Shown one piece after another: positions 33,951-45,753 of a stretch of 64,000 nucleotides of DNA. This DNA is from Phytophthora hibernalis. Lineage: Eukaryota > Oomycota > Peronosporomycetes > Peronosporales > Peronosporaceae. The position numbers and the translations under genes were made by a program. The DNA lies in assembly GCA_012656075.1 (NCBI GenBank), contig JAAKBF010000003.1, positions 62,001 through 126,000 on the forward strand, written 5' to 3'. Positions within the stretch are counted from its first letter, which is position 1. Each line of letters starts with the position of its first letter. The notes under the pieces are model-generated. The model was given only the letters and a program-made list of their open reading frames with translations, did not search any database and was not told where the DNA came from.

Positions 33951-35282
33951 GTGAACGCACCTTCGCCACTCAAAATTAGTGTTGAAAATGCAGTGTCCGG
34001 AGGACGCAGCAACTGCTCGCTTGCGAGCTTGGGGGTGGCCGACGATGACAACCTGTGCAGCAACTTGGAGGATGATGAAGGTGACACAGCAAGCACTGCT
34101 GTTGAAGTGGTAGTTAGGGACCGAAGAAATGCCTTTTCCAACGCTCTGAAACTCCAGGTGCTAGAAGATATCAATACTGGCGTCAGCGTCACCGAAGCTG
34201 CGAGGCTTCACGGTATCAAGTCACGGACTGCTGTGCACGCGTGGAAGGGTCGGGAAGCTATCATCAGAGAGGCACGCAATAACAAGAAGCGATCTAAGTG
34301 CAGCGTCGGCGGGCAAGGCAGGAAAAGTCTATACCCGCACTGCGACGAGCTCATACAGTGGATTAAGGAAATGAGACGCGACGACTTTCCGCTGAAGACA
34401 TCCTATGTTCTGGTGTTCGTAAAGGAGGAGTACAGCGAGTTCACATCTGTGTACTTGGCGAAGAACAAGGAGAAGAGCTTAGGCCGCATGATGCGGCGGA
34501 TTGTCTACCAGCGTGGGTTCTCGTTTCGGCGCCCTACGAAGTCTGTGCTCTCAACGCTAGACCTTGAAGCAGAGCAGCGCAAATTCGCTAGCGAGGTAGG
34601 AAGCATTTTCAACGCCGACGAGACCGCAGTGTACCCCCACTCGTATTATTAGCGAGCGTGGCGCCAAGAAAGGAGTCAAGATCAATGGACGGGTGGGATC
34701 GGAGAGGGCAAGTGTGCTGCTGATCGTATCGGCTACAGGACAAAAGCTTCGCCCGCTCATCATCTTTAAAGGGCAGCCAGGAGGACGGGTGGAGGAGGAA
34801 GTCCAGGGCCATTCCAACCGAGTTATGGCGACTGTGCAGACGAATGCTTGGATGGATTCGCGGGTGTGGCGGGACATATTCATTGAAAATGCCTGGGGTG
34901 GCTTTGTGTGTGATGCCCAGCCTGGGCCGCTTGCGATCTACGTGGACAACTTGAAGTGCCACGTCTCGACCGAGGCGCAGGACGCATTTGCTACCTGGGG
35001 AACGGAGGTGGTGCCCTGCCCAAGAACACCACCTCGGTGCTCCAACCTCTAGACGTGGGGGTCATGGGTCCGTTTAAGCAGAAGTTGCGCGCCATCACGC
35101 TGTCCTATGAGCTGTCAGCGGTTAGAGAGAGCAACCGGGTGCCCCTTCGCGAACGTCTGCTGAAGCTACAGCGCCTACCAGCACCCGAGAAGCGGAAGCG
35201 CTTGGTGGAGCGCGTCGTTGCTGCGTGGGATGCGGTTAGTGAGAGTAGCATAAAGAAGGCATGGAGTAAGGCTGGACTCTAA
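33951..35282 (+). pseudogene. Pogo/Tigger-like DDE transposase, frameshifted
   Basis: The first frame (to 34652) has an acidic start, a psq-like helix-turn-helix (SVTEAARLHGIKSRTAVHAW), a second DNA-binding half (GRKSLYPHCDELIQWI) and the first catalytic motif NADETAVY. The frame then shifts by one base near 34633; the second frame carries LIIFKGQPGG, TNAWMDSRVW and the second Asp in VDNLKCHV. It shifts again near 35010-35020 into TSVLQPLDVGVMGPFK with the third acid. The start is unclear: the frame opens with GTG 33951, and ATG 33949 is followed at once by a stop, suggesting one further base error. No introns are needed. Confidence 0.7.
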
Positions 35283-35384
35283 TAGACTGACCAGATAGGA
35301 CGGGGGACGTCAGTAGGTGCACCTACTGCCTTGGAACCCCGGCACCAAAGTCACCACTCGGGTGTTTAACTTTGCGGCAGTCGT

Positions 35385-35455
35385 GGGAATTGAACCCTCG
35401 TCACCTTATTAAAAAGGTGGTGTCGAGCCGGTTGAGCCCCAGAGCGACGTATTAT
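35385..35455 (-). pseudogene. tRNA-like sequence inside the pogo-like element
   Basis: Read on the minus strand it has a D-arm (GGGC-TCAACCG-GCTC), a hairpin with T-rich loop (CACCT-TTTTAATA-AGGTG) and a T-arm with loop TTCAATT (four of five pairs). The acceptor ends pair at about five of seven positions and the anticodon loop is one base too long. The T-rich loop suggests a Lys-type origin, which is a guess. It lies between the transposase stop and the right TIR. Confidence 0.45.
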
Positions 35456-35639
35456 TGGCGCCAAAGTCAATTTTGTTATGCTTGGATACAATTTAGTCCA
35501 CGGGTTCCGATTGGTTAAATATCAGTTTTGGCTCCAAGTGTCGTTCTTTTGAGTCCGCTTCGGTCTTAATACAATAGAAAAACCCAGCGCGTCACATCTT
35601 TCCGTCCAAATCTGTACTTTCAATCGAAGTCAACATAGG

Positions 35640-36293
35640 ATTTCGCTCAATTGTGGCGTGTAACCACCGTAACCTTTGCGAATGAACATAGGACTCGCAG
35701 CGTGGGGACTACGACGAGGTGGTGCTGAACGACGCGGCCACGGCGCTGTTTCTGCGGGAGCCCAAGCGGTTGGACATTGCGGTCGTGGACGTGCGCAACA
35801 GCGGGTTGCACTAGGCATCCGAGCTGTCCTCCAACAAGAGCAGCGTCTAGCTGCTGGCCTACTGCTGCATCGGCATCATAATGGCCTTCACGACCAACGC
35901 CGTGGTAATGGAGATAATCAGGACACACCGCGAGCTGTGCGAGCTGTCCATGACGTTCGTCTACAGCGCCTTCAAGTCGGCCGTGGCTGTCGGACGCAGC
36001 CGCGCACGCAAGGAGTAGCCGCCCACGATGCCGCCGAGCTTCTTGGTCATACTTCTCGCTGCTCGAGCTGTCGCTTCTCTTTGACGGCACTACGGGTCCC
36101 CTCTCGGACAAGTTTACGGAGGCGTACCCCATCGGCACCTTCGATCTTATGTACTGCATCAATATCTTCAAGGGTCCGTTGTTGTCGGACGCCGGCATGG
36201 TGGTCAACGGCGAGGTGTCTATTTTTCATGAGTACCTGGTGCCGTTGCTGCCGAACCTCATGATTATTCACCTCACAGGCGCGGCAGCTTGAA
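35640..36293 (+). pseudogene. Broken gene of unknown function
   Basis: A GC-rich segment stands out from its AT-rich surroundings. A plus-strand frame reads YDEVVLNDAATALFL, then REPKRLDIAVVDVRN, then GIIMAFTTNAVVMEII and AFKSAVAVGRSRAR, with stop codons between; after a frame change it continues with LLFDGTTGPLSDKF and GEVSIFHEYLVPLLP to a stop at 36293. This looks like a once-coding exon. I do not recognise the family; it may be a fragment of a host gene. Confidence 0.4.
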
Positions 36294-36699
36294 TACTGGG
36301 AGTACAAAGGATCTTGCGTCATCAGTGACGTCTACGCTTCCATTTGGCCGCCAAACCAGTGTTCGTGTAATTGGACAGGTTCCCATGCGTGCATCTCTAC
36401 CGAAGAGCGATACTAACTTCATCAGCGTGAAGTCACATCTGTCGAGCTCCACGATCTTGATGAGGCCGCCAAGTTCCTAAATACACACCGAGGTGGGAAG
36501 CGGCCCGGGATCCCATCGTAGCAGTGACGCGTGGTAGCATTGTCGCGGGTGTCCATGGTTTTAGGGATGCCAAGTTCACCGCAGCCACTTATAGTACCCG
36601 TATACTGAAGAAGGAATGAATTTATAGTATTAAAGCCACATCACATTATATGCTCCACGTTGACTCTACGAACGCTTTAGCCTTGGTTTTCATATTGGA

Positions 36700-37195
36700 T
36701 CTGTGAATTTTTCTCAGGACACTCGTTTCTGAATATTGTGATCGCTTCACGCGGCATCGATTCGGGATTCACAATCAGCAACTCTTTAACAAAGATAGCT
36801 TCAAGCTTTGCTACCAATATTCAGCTTCACCTGTTTTGCCCTTAAGACTGCCGAATTTTGCTCGGATCTGTGTATCATTCAGCTCTGACTCTGGGTACGT
36901 TTTCCTGAACATCATAATCGCTTCTTGTGGCATCGTTTTGGCGTTCATTACCAGCAACTGCGCGATAAAATTAGCTTCAAGCCGTGACATCAATATTCGC
37001 GGGGCGTCGGCTTCACGTTTTGATTTTGCCATGGTTTCAGACTGCTGAATTTGGCTCGGATCTGCGAATCCTTCAGCTCTGACTCGGGGAACTCTTTCTT
37101 GAATAGCATTATCGCTTCGCGCGGCATCAGTTGGGTGTTCACAACCAGCAACCCCCCAATGACGTTAGCTTCTAGCTCTGACATCAATATTCGCT
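36700..37195 (-). repeat. Three tandem copies of a roughly 55-residue domain
   Basis: In the minus-strand protein, LEANVIGGLLVVNTQLMPRE (about 37190-37035), LEANFIAQLLVMNAKTMPQE (about 37000-36840) and LEAIFVKELLIVNPESMPRE (about 36800-36690) repeat with the same continuation, EAI..F....PES.L.D.QIR.KF.SLK in the first two. The third copy is degraded. DNA similarity is lower than protein similarity, so the repeats are old. Confidence 0.7.
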
Positions 37196-39540
37196 GAGAA
37201 GTTTCGTTATCGCTACCGGATCGTTTCGGACTATACCGAAGCTTGAGCTTACCAATTTCGTGGCGAATTTCGTTTTCACCAGGAAACACAATCATGTCGG
37301 TGTGTAGTTCTCGCAGCCTCTCCAGCATACGTCCAGGATCCATTTTCGCTGCGCTGTCAGCCATTCCTTCTTTGAAGAACGTCTCGATCTCACTTCTGAA
37401 GTCTCCGATGTTTTTAGCACCGTATATTTTCCCCACGCAGGGCGTTCGGCCCATCCCGCCAAGAATGAATGTGGGATTTGAAAGCCGGTCATGTTTGCTT
37501 TTGCATGATGGTCATAGTTACCTGTAACAGCTTGAACCAAAAGCCTTCCTGCTCCCCGCATATCCATTACAATTTTTACGGCATACGATACGGCATCCTT
37601 TGAGTGTATTGCTGTATTCACAGAACGTTCTTGAGCAGGTTTCACCTTCCAGTTTCGCATTCGGCGTCGAACTTGGCCTTGCGTGAAAATCGTGACTCCA
37701 ATAGCTCGTTCAAATGTGGAATTCGCCTCAATCATTTTTGCATACTCATTTTCATCGTCGCATTCATCCATATCGTCACCTAGTTGAACTCAATGATGCT
37801 GCTGATTTCTTCAGCAGTTTGGTTCTGCACAATAATTCCTTCCGCATCGTTTCGATGTCCAGGATATCGGCTTCAATATATTCCAAGCTACCTGAAAGTG
37901 AGCACCCGTCGTCCACATCAACACCGCTCGAAACACATTTACAGCAATTCCTCGAACTATAAATCAATACGTTTTCACCGCTTCCTATGCATGAATACTC
38001 GTAGGCTGTCAACATAAATGGTGAACAGCTTTTGTATTAATTGTGGGGACGTTCAGTAATGTCCTCTGTGTCCCAAGAAAGAACAACCTCGTTAACATGA
38101 GAGACAATTCTGCGTGAATACTGTTCCATCCCAGCAACTTCTTTTCTAATTCCTTCAGTCGGGGGCGATCGTGCTTTATTAGCTCTGAGACGCTATTTTA
38201 GAGGCCGCCGTGTCATTGCAAACCGATAACAGCTTGCGTTGGTGTTAGACAGTTATTACCTTCTTTCACCCATTCTACTATATGCTACATTGTGCGAGCA
38301 AAGTGGGCATCCAATATAGACTTTACATCTTGTGTTTCGGTAAGGATGACTCGGTGTATAGTCATCCCATGTGTATCGGAAAGGTACGGAGCAACGAGGG
38401 GTATCAACCAGTTTTAGTAGCACGTTACATTGTCGGATAGGAATGTGATTCGCGTAATTGTTGGTAAATCATGCTTCAAACGAATCAGCACAACTTCAAG
38501 AACTGACACTACAGGTTCACGGTCTTGCTTCGTGTCCGACACCGAAAAATGGTCAAAATAAACTTATTGGTCAAGCGCTGTTGGACGCCCGGTTCCATTT
38601 AAATTAGGATCATCGTATTCAAAATAGTGAACTAGTGAGCCATGCCAACTTATTCCTCTCTTCCCATAGTGATCCACTCGAAAATAAAGAGGCTCAAGCT
38701 TCGTCTTGTAATCTAGTGTCACAATGGCTTCACAAGACGATTGTGATCGCAGACATTCATCGCGCATACTATCCACTAGATTCCGAATCGAAAGTTGCTG
38801 GTTGATCGTTCTGAGACCGTGCCCCCAAAACAGTCGGGCTTTCTCACTAAAGTCATCAATGATTTTAACGTAGATGGGTGCGCGTTCCTCATCTTCACAA
38901 GGTCTTTGAATCGGGCGAAAAAGTAAAATATGGCCTTGCAATCCTGAGACACAGAAGTATCCACCGGGGATGGACAACGCGCCTTCAACAGACTATACTT
39001 CAAGTTGTGATGAAGGCATGGTGGTGAAGTGGGGACCTCACCCTTGTGTCAAATCCGTACTTCAAGTAGGAGCACACGATTTCCATGTCATCTCCGATTT
39101 TCGTTGGGCTTAGATTTAGTTTTGCTACAATAGCCTCGAGACTATAGAATGGGTCATTTACATGGAGACCAACCACATAATCAACTGCTTTACGCAGCAC
39201 AGAATCGTTGGGTGGCAAAGTAGATGCAATTCAGAAAAAGTCGTGATCGATAAAAGCGTCTCACAGCGTTGGTCAAATACGACTCATACATTCTGGTACG
39301 GCTCCAACGTCGCGTGACCGCCCGAAATACAATGATTTTGTCATCAATCTTGGCTCGTTATGTTTCCTATGAAGAAAATTAACGTTGTCAGGAGACAATA
39401 ATGAACCCACCGCCATTTCCACCGTTGAGCGCTGATAGCGCTGTTTCCTTCTCGCCGTCTTTTTGAGAGCCAAACTGCTACACATACCAGCTAAATCAGC
39501 ACGACCAACTGTAAACGCGCCCCGAGACATCGAAAACGGA
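36700..39540 (-). mobile_element. Large degraded transposase with a repeat-bearing C-terminal part
   Basis: Minus-strand pieces read in order: 39530-39273 (start), 39218-39000 (VLRKAVDYVVGLHVNDPFY), 38977-38180 (VTLDYKTKLEPLYFR, HYGKRGISWHG, then FLSDNVTCY and LTETQDVKSILDAHFART), then 37771-36700. Conserved acids spaced through the third piece (D in LDYK, D in LSDN, E in TETQD) fit an RNase-H-like DDE transposase; similar large transposases are expanded in oomycetes. Stops and frame changes separate the parts. The C-terminal section contains three tandem repeats, listed separately. Ends were not found. Confidence 0.5.
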
Positions 39541-39654
39541 AAGTCAAATGCAGTCTTCGAATATCAAGCCGACTTCTGGTAGTTAAAGTCGCTCTCAACG
39601 TCTTCCTGTCGATTGAACCCCTCTTAGCATTCATATAGCATTATGCTGTAGTGG

Positions 39655-40460
39655 TTAGCAGCCGTTGAGTTTGATCATTCTCAGACTGAACATAGTTCTT
39701 TTACAGAAACGCTCAAAAAGCGCAGTACTCGCATCGCTCTCGTCCATACTGCCAGTGGAGAAAATCGAACAGAGACGCCGCAAAATTTCCTCAATTGTAG
39801 TGATGACAACGTTGACGGCATAGCGATGCTGGCTATCATTTCCATTTCTCCAGAACACGGGAGACTCCCGCAATGCTGCAGTGGGATATGATGATTTACG
39901 TATCCAATCAAAAACGGCAACAAAGTAAATATAATGTGTGGTGTGACAACGTACGGGTTGGAGCTCAAAAACGACGAAGATAAAGTAAAAGGCCCAGCAG
40001 ATGGCGAAAGCGGCGACTCCGCGAGAGACCCTGGACAATAAGGGTTTGTTTCTCGTTTTGGCCGAACCATTCTCCACTAGCCCGGGCGATTCATCGACAC
40101 GTCGGTGTTTTGAAGGCGGAGTCGGTGGTATAGCAGCACTATTTCCACGAGTCCCATGTGGTGACGCGGTGGTGCACCTACGTAGCACGCAAATTAACAT
40201 AGTACTAGAGAGATGAAACTCAGCTGATAACCTATGCCGATGAAGTTACCGTCGTAGTCGAAGTAGATCCACTCTCCTAATGCTGGCATTGGATGCAGAT
40301 CGTCAGTCTGAGCAACGTGACGACGCATAACCCATGATGATGTACCCGGTATCACAACGCGACGACAACAGGGTGGTCTAGCTGCAGCCTTTCCATTTTC
40401 TCTAGCAAGTGCTGATTTCGCTGTGCCATACCAAGTGACTACATACATGGTCAGCTTCAT
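39655..40460 (-). other. Possible gene fragment, unknown
   Basis: The minus-strand frame 40460-40194 encodes a compact peptide with LHPMPALGEWIYFDYDGNF. The frame 40200-39655 continues with a Pro/Ser-rich basic stretch and a hydrophobic segment. A splice near 40205-40165 could join them, but the frames do not prove it. No family was recognised. Confidence 0.25.
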
Positions 40461-41360
40461 GCTTTGAAATAGAGCAAGCTGAAGCGTCCGACTTCACGTA
40501 TGCACAACTCGCTCTGTTTGAGAGTGCGCACACTCGAAATAAAACGCGATGACAGGAGACCAAATTATGAAGAACCCATATTGGTCTCCGATGCGATTCC
40601 TAGCAAAAATTCCAATCTAGTACTTGATCAAGAGCCCCGGCCCGTTCACTTCAATTCTATGACGGTATAGGATGTATTGTCACGGTTTGTTAACGACTCC
40701 AGCTCGTATTGACTAGGTTGGTCTGGGACGTGTTACGAAAATGGCATTGTGGGTTCTACTCAAAACTTCATTGTGAATCTCCGGCGGTGAAACCGCCATG
40801 CAATGGCCAGTGCCACAAATCTGACTGCCGAATTCACACTAAGTCCGATTCGTACTTACTGTGACACATGTGCTGCTATGGGGAACTTTGTAAATAACTT
40901 GTAATTTGTATGTGAAGGTTAAGCGAACCGCCCAAGATCAGCAAATTTGGACGGCATTCACAATACGGTTTTCTCGAAATGTCTTTGTTAAAAAGTATTT
41001 TTCTGTTGAGGAGATAAAATATTTGATTTGGGCACCGTACGTTAAACATTATTTAAAAAGCGGCGTTTTGCCCCATTTTGTACGAATTTTAATAGATTAT
41101 CCCTAGGTTGAGTTACATATGTCAGAAATTTGGCTAATAAACCGGACTTTTCTTGGCTCTGCTCCTTGAGAACACGCGATAAATTGAATCAGGTCGGGTG
41201 GGGTATAGAGAAGGCGTTGCTGAACGTCTGGGTGCAGATATCAAATAGATTGTTCGTCCAGTTGGCGATGTCTTCATTTAGGCTCTTCACAATTCAACCA
41301 CTCCGGCATACATTTTTAATAATTTCCAGTTGGTTTTTGATTACGCGATAACTTAGCCGT

Positions 41361-42016
41361 CGCAGTCGCGTTTAACCATCCGTCGTACATCCGGAATTTT
41401 TATAAAAACAGTGACGCATCGATTTTAGCAAGCTGTTTTGTGACCAGTACCGGTACATCCAGTATGGGTTCATGCGGAAAGCGGGTATCTAGGGGGTTCG
41501 ACGAGAGAAGCTCGAGCTAAATGACTCAAGTCAAAAGTCTCGCACGCTCGGTGCCCACACCCTATTAACAAAACGAAAAGATGAATATCCCATTACCAAA
41601 AGGAAAAGATGAATGGTGCACCACAAGACCCCTACAACACGAAGAAGAACGTCAGTCGCAATAAAATCATTGTTATGTGCACCAGTGCAGAGCTGCAGCC
41701 GAAGAAGACCTTGTGGCAAGAGATGCGCTTCTGACTCAGGCTAGAGTCGGGACATATAATCTACTGGGTACAACATGCCTGCCTGGTGATGCTAATATAG
41801 AAAGTGTCACTATAGATCTTCTTAGCGACTTGCGAGCGCACACATGGGTCCAGCTCATCATTCGCGTCGGAGGTGCTGATCAGGTTCTTCCCACTACCGA
41901 AGTATACATCAGCAAGACCGGTGTATTTACGGTGGTACCTGTGCTACCTCGTAGCATAACTATGTAGAATACCACCTAAAGGGGTGATGTTTATGTGATG
42001 TTCGGGTAGGCATATC
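41361..42016 (+). repeat. Dispersed repeat family, plus-strand copy A
   Basis: Contains a frame (41677-41967) with DANIESVTIDLLSDLRAHTW that recurs at 47800-48030 and 48560-48710 on the other strand. Upstream blocks (cgtcgtacatccggaat, taaaaacagtgac) and downstream blocks (cgtagcataactatgtag, ggtgatgtttatgtga) match those copies as well. About 190 bp at 41445-41637 are absent from the minus-strand copy, so this copy has its own insertion. The repeated frame matches no known protein family I can name. Confidence 0.75.
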
Positions 42017-42189
42017 GATTAGCTCCAGAATGGATCGTATACGGATCAGATCTAATCCCTGAACAGACGTCTGTTTCTAATGATCATAGTTAAGATCTGA
42101 AAATGCTTGGTGCGAATGCTGCATTGGTGTGCTTGTCGCTAGGGTTGATTTCGTAAATGAGATCAGTCTGAAAGTTACACCAGAAAGCA

Positions 42190-43245
42190 GAAGTGAAGAG
42201 TGTACCCGGCGACCAAGACATGCACCACCAAGCTGATTCAACATCGGTTATCGGCGACGGAGGCATAACAGGAAGCGAAGGCGTGGCCCAACAAGCAGAA
42301 GGGATTGCCGGCAGCGTATCCAGATCGTACGAGTGGGCAGTGCTGTTACATAAGGCCCTGGACGCCAAGAGCGGACCACATGCTTCTATTGTGGCTACAA
42401 GCATACGCGTGCGTGGTTCTCCTCGCGGAAGGTTGTATACCGCTGCTCCAAGTTTCGGCATGGCTGTCGCGGAACCCTGGAGTACTATGTGGAAACAATG
42501 GGGTTCTCTAGTGTTGCGCCACCATACATGCCGCAGTACGGTCGTTGCAAGTTCCGTCGTCGATATGACGGACGAAATGAAAGCCCGCACGGACACTCTT
42601 GCGATTGAACGTGTTGCTCTGCCTGCACGGTAAATTTGGGAAGAATTGCGGGGCACGTTCTACAGTGCTGAAAATGGAAACGTCATTCGTGGACTATCTG
42701 AGGAGCAAGTCATTCGCCGTGTACACCGAGCAACAAACCTACACTGTAGTGGCGACGTACACGGTGCTATCGAAATACCAACGCTTTATTTGGCACTCAA
42801 TGAAGCGGTGTCTTTTTTCAGTTCCACTACGTAACGATCAACCGCCAGAATTTGAATAATCCTACGCGGTTTTTGGGCTGGGCGCATCCATCACTAGTGA
42901 GCCTGTTGCGCTACCATGGAACTACCCTTTTCGTGGATGGTACTTTTCGATGTGTACCGCGCTGTTACAAACAATGTGTCGTATTCATGGTTCACGACCG
43001 AGCTTCAGGTATATTTGTTCCTGATTTCTACGTGCTCAGCACCTCGCGGACCGGCGATTCCTATGCACTTCGTTGTTCAAGGTACTGATCAGCAAATTGA
43101 GCCTGCAGAGATCGTCTGCGATTCAGAGACTGCGCTGATGGACGCTGTTCAAACTCAATTTCCCAACGTAATCGTGTTGGGCTGCTTATTCCATCTGAAG
43201 CAGGCCCTAAGACGCGCCATGAAGCGATTGACCGGTTTAGTTATG
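42190..43245 (+). pseudogene. MULE transposase relic
   Basis: In shifting frames it reads MTDEMKARTDTLAIERVALP, IRGLSEEQVIRRVHRA, GWAHPSLVSLLRY, LFVDGTFRCVPRCYKQ (first acid), then DSETALMDAVQTQFPNV and LGCLFHLKQALRRAMKRL (second acid and the conserved H). This is the order of the MULE domain. The first part (42193-42633) may hold a FLYWCH-like zinc-finger remnant. The frame runs directly into the repeat at 43245 and stops. It is dead. Confidence 0.65.
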
Positions 43246-43715
43246 GTGCTACCTGTGCTACCTCGTAGCATAACTATGTAGAATTCCATCTAAAACGGTG
43301 ATGTTTATGTGACGTTCGGGTAGGCGTATCCGCACAATTCAAATGGTTTCACCTGTGTTGGGGTTGAACTAAAGATATGACATACTAAAACTTGCGCGCA
43401 TTTGTATTGGGGCCTGACCACAAGGACCGAGGAGCTCGCTGTTCTTCCGTATTAGAAGCAAACACACTCGATAAACCAATTGCTTAAACAAAGTCGCATG
43501 TTGTCCAAAACATTTCTGAAAATGTGACAAAGAAACCAGATACGAAACAAACAAAGCCGCTAAGTGAAGGTTGGGATAGAATGAAAACAAGAACACAAAA
43601 ACGATGTTACTCATGAAGAAATTTATACCTGCATTCGGCTTGTCTACACTTGACCGGAACAGTCGCGTTCAACCATGCGTCGTACATCCGGAATTCCTAT
43701 AAAAACAGTGACCCA
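43245..43715 (+). repeat. 471-bp inverted repeat, left arm
   Basis: Nearly identical, in reverse complement, to 48089-48559, with equal length and only scattered substitutions. Starts ggtgctacctgt and ends aaaacagtgaccca. It is part of the same family as copy A at 41361-42016. Confidence 0.9.
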
Positions 43716-44079
43716 ATCTAGGTCCGTTCGAGCTTCTTCAGGACTTCACGAGCACTCTCATGAAGATCAGGGTTGAGTAGGCAAAGACGCCAACGCCGAC
43801 AATCTCTTGAGCAATGTCCAATTCTCGTACGCGGGTGTGTTTTCTCTGATATGCACTTACTTTGACCATGCACTTTTTTACAGGTCTATCGGGAATATTC
43901 TGCAAATTTCTTCTGGTCTCATAAACAGTTTCGCTGCAGGTAACTTTGAAATCTTGTGAGCAATGTGGGGTTTGCCTTGGTTGGGAATATAAACAGGTTG
44001 AACTGCAAAGCTTCTCATGTGACATCATGAAGGTCGGGTCGTCTTCGAGAATTTCAAACACCGAAAGCAGGTTCAATTG

Positions 44080-45100
44080 CTTCCTTGCATGCCCAAATCT
44101 TCTTGAACCATCGCGATTTGTAGGTTTCGTTTTGCCTTCACTTCTTTGGGCTTTTTTGGTCGCCCTTTTGGTTTTAGTGAACTTTGGATCTCAAACGCAT
44201 CATTGACATCGCCAAGGTCATCATATCGTGAGCTTCATTTGATTCGGAGACTGTGCCCAATTGTCCCATGTTGGTGCTCGCACCCAACTGAGGTGTATCG
44301 GAGCCCAACTCAACACCTAATTGGGTAGTCGATACGGTGTCAGAATCAGAACTGACGGCAATGTCACTCACAGAAGCCGTGACAGCGTCAGCATGCACAA
44401 ACGCACTCACTTGCACAACACCATTGCCTTCTCTATCCACCTCTTCCAGATCGATGGCATCATCACCTTCATTATGAGCCATTGGAAGCAGAAGTCGCTT
44501 GACGCTCATGATCCTGAGGTATGATAGCATCATACTCGCCATGTTTGAATAGAGTCACCATTTTCTGAAGAGCTTTTTCGCATTTATTTTCTCTCTCATT
44601 CTCAGACCACTCAAATGCGCACTGATTGTAGATGCCACCGAGTTAGCTTCGCGAAATTTTCGGTTGGAGTCCCAGACAACATTGGTTCCATGGATCACCC
44701 GCGATATTGCAAATGATACACCAGTGAGTTGTGGTAGCTCCGAGCTCGTCAGCAACGACGCGAGTAACCATCTAGGGTTTATCTGTTGGATGGGGATGCC
44801 AAGCGCCTCCCGAACGAAGAATATGTGGTAGCAAGGCAACAGACGCGAGCACATAAAAAAAAGAGCACGACCGGTCACGCTTTGTGACGGAGTATTCACA
44901 CCGCGGCTCAATAAGTGCGTCCTCTTCGGCCGAGTCAAGCTGGGTCAAAACCACATCCGGACAGGTGTTAACACTTGATATCCACTCCGTCTTAAAATTG
45001 AAGTCACATCCCACTTTTTTGGTCTCAAAAATGATGCCCCCATGTTGTATTACGTTTAACGATGGTGAGCGGTTTGTGCAATGTAATGTTGCGACTCAAT
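44080..45100 (-). pseudogene. MULE transposase C-terminal part with SWIM finger
   Basis: Minus strand: DVVLTQLDSAEEDALIEPRC, then RSCSFF and LLPCYHIFFVREALGIP, a SWIM-type finger (CxC...CxH) split by a frame change, followed by INPRWLLASLL. Further down are an acidic Ser-rich tail and a basic KPKGRPKKPKE AT-hook-like stretch near 44165. Several frame changes are present. It faces away from the relic at 42190-43245 and so is not its direct continuation. Confidence 0.55.
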
Positions 45101-45119
45101 CACGGCTGTTTTGGGTACA

Positions 45120-45725
45120 GCTCGATGCTTAGCCCTTGTTGTGCTGCCTCAGCTGTAAACTGCGCGTCACCGGGGCTGATATGCGCGGGCGCGTTGTCTT
45201 GCTGAAACCGCACATGCACACTGTCTCCGGAAAGTGGTCAGAGCTGGTGAACGACCTGTAGGAGCTTCTCCATCAGCATCGCGCGGTAGGTGCCTTGGTT
45301 GACGCGCCCTTCCTTGGTCTCAATAGTCCCCGCCGGGCGCCTCGAACCGCTCCGCAAATTGGGCACACGGACGACGAAAGGCCAGACACTCAGCTTGCCG
45401 TGAAAGTACGTGCCCGACGCTTCGTACCTTGGTCTCCTACAGCGGCTAGCATCATCACCTTGGTGATGTAGCGCTTGGATCGGACTTGGTGGTGAGGCGC
45501 TTCTTCACCTGGTAGGAGATTGAAACGGCGGCGAACTGCTGTCAGATAAAAATAACTTCTATCGGCGTGAATGGTGTTATTCCTGTCATGAAAGAGCAGA
45601 GACGACGTCTGCACGTGCAAAATACACCAGGTCAATCTTTCCTCCTTGTTCGCCTCTGTCGGTAGCGGCTTGACGTTGCTGACGTGTCCCACGAGTTGGC
45701 ATCCACGCCAAAACAAACCGCTCAC
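45120..45725 (-). pseudogene. Mariner-like transposase, catalytic half
   Basis: Minus strand: EANKEERLTWCILHVQ, then NTIHADRSYFYLTAVRRRF (first Asp region), KRYITKVMMLAAVG, and after frame changes a VHVRFQQDNAPAH second-Asp motif near 45200. This is Tc1/mariner-type. Its matching N-terminal half lies head-to-head on the plus strand at 45754-46210. Confidence 0.6.
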
Positions 45726-45753
45726 ACAGGCTCATTATTGTTTTTCTCATTAG

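Larger units (their letters stand above)
33851..35614 (+). mobile_element. Second pogo-like DNA transposon with complete ends
   Basis: The element is 1764 bp. It has perfect 25-bp inverted repeats (33851-33875 and 35590-35614, starting CAGATTTGGACGGAAAG read inward) and TA on both sides (33849-33850, 35615-35616). Architecture and size match element 1 at 4105-5851, but the TIRs and protein differ, so it is a related, distinct family. Confidence 0.9.
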
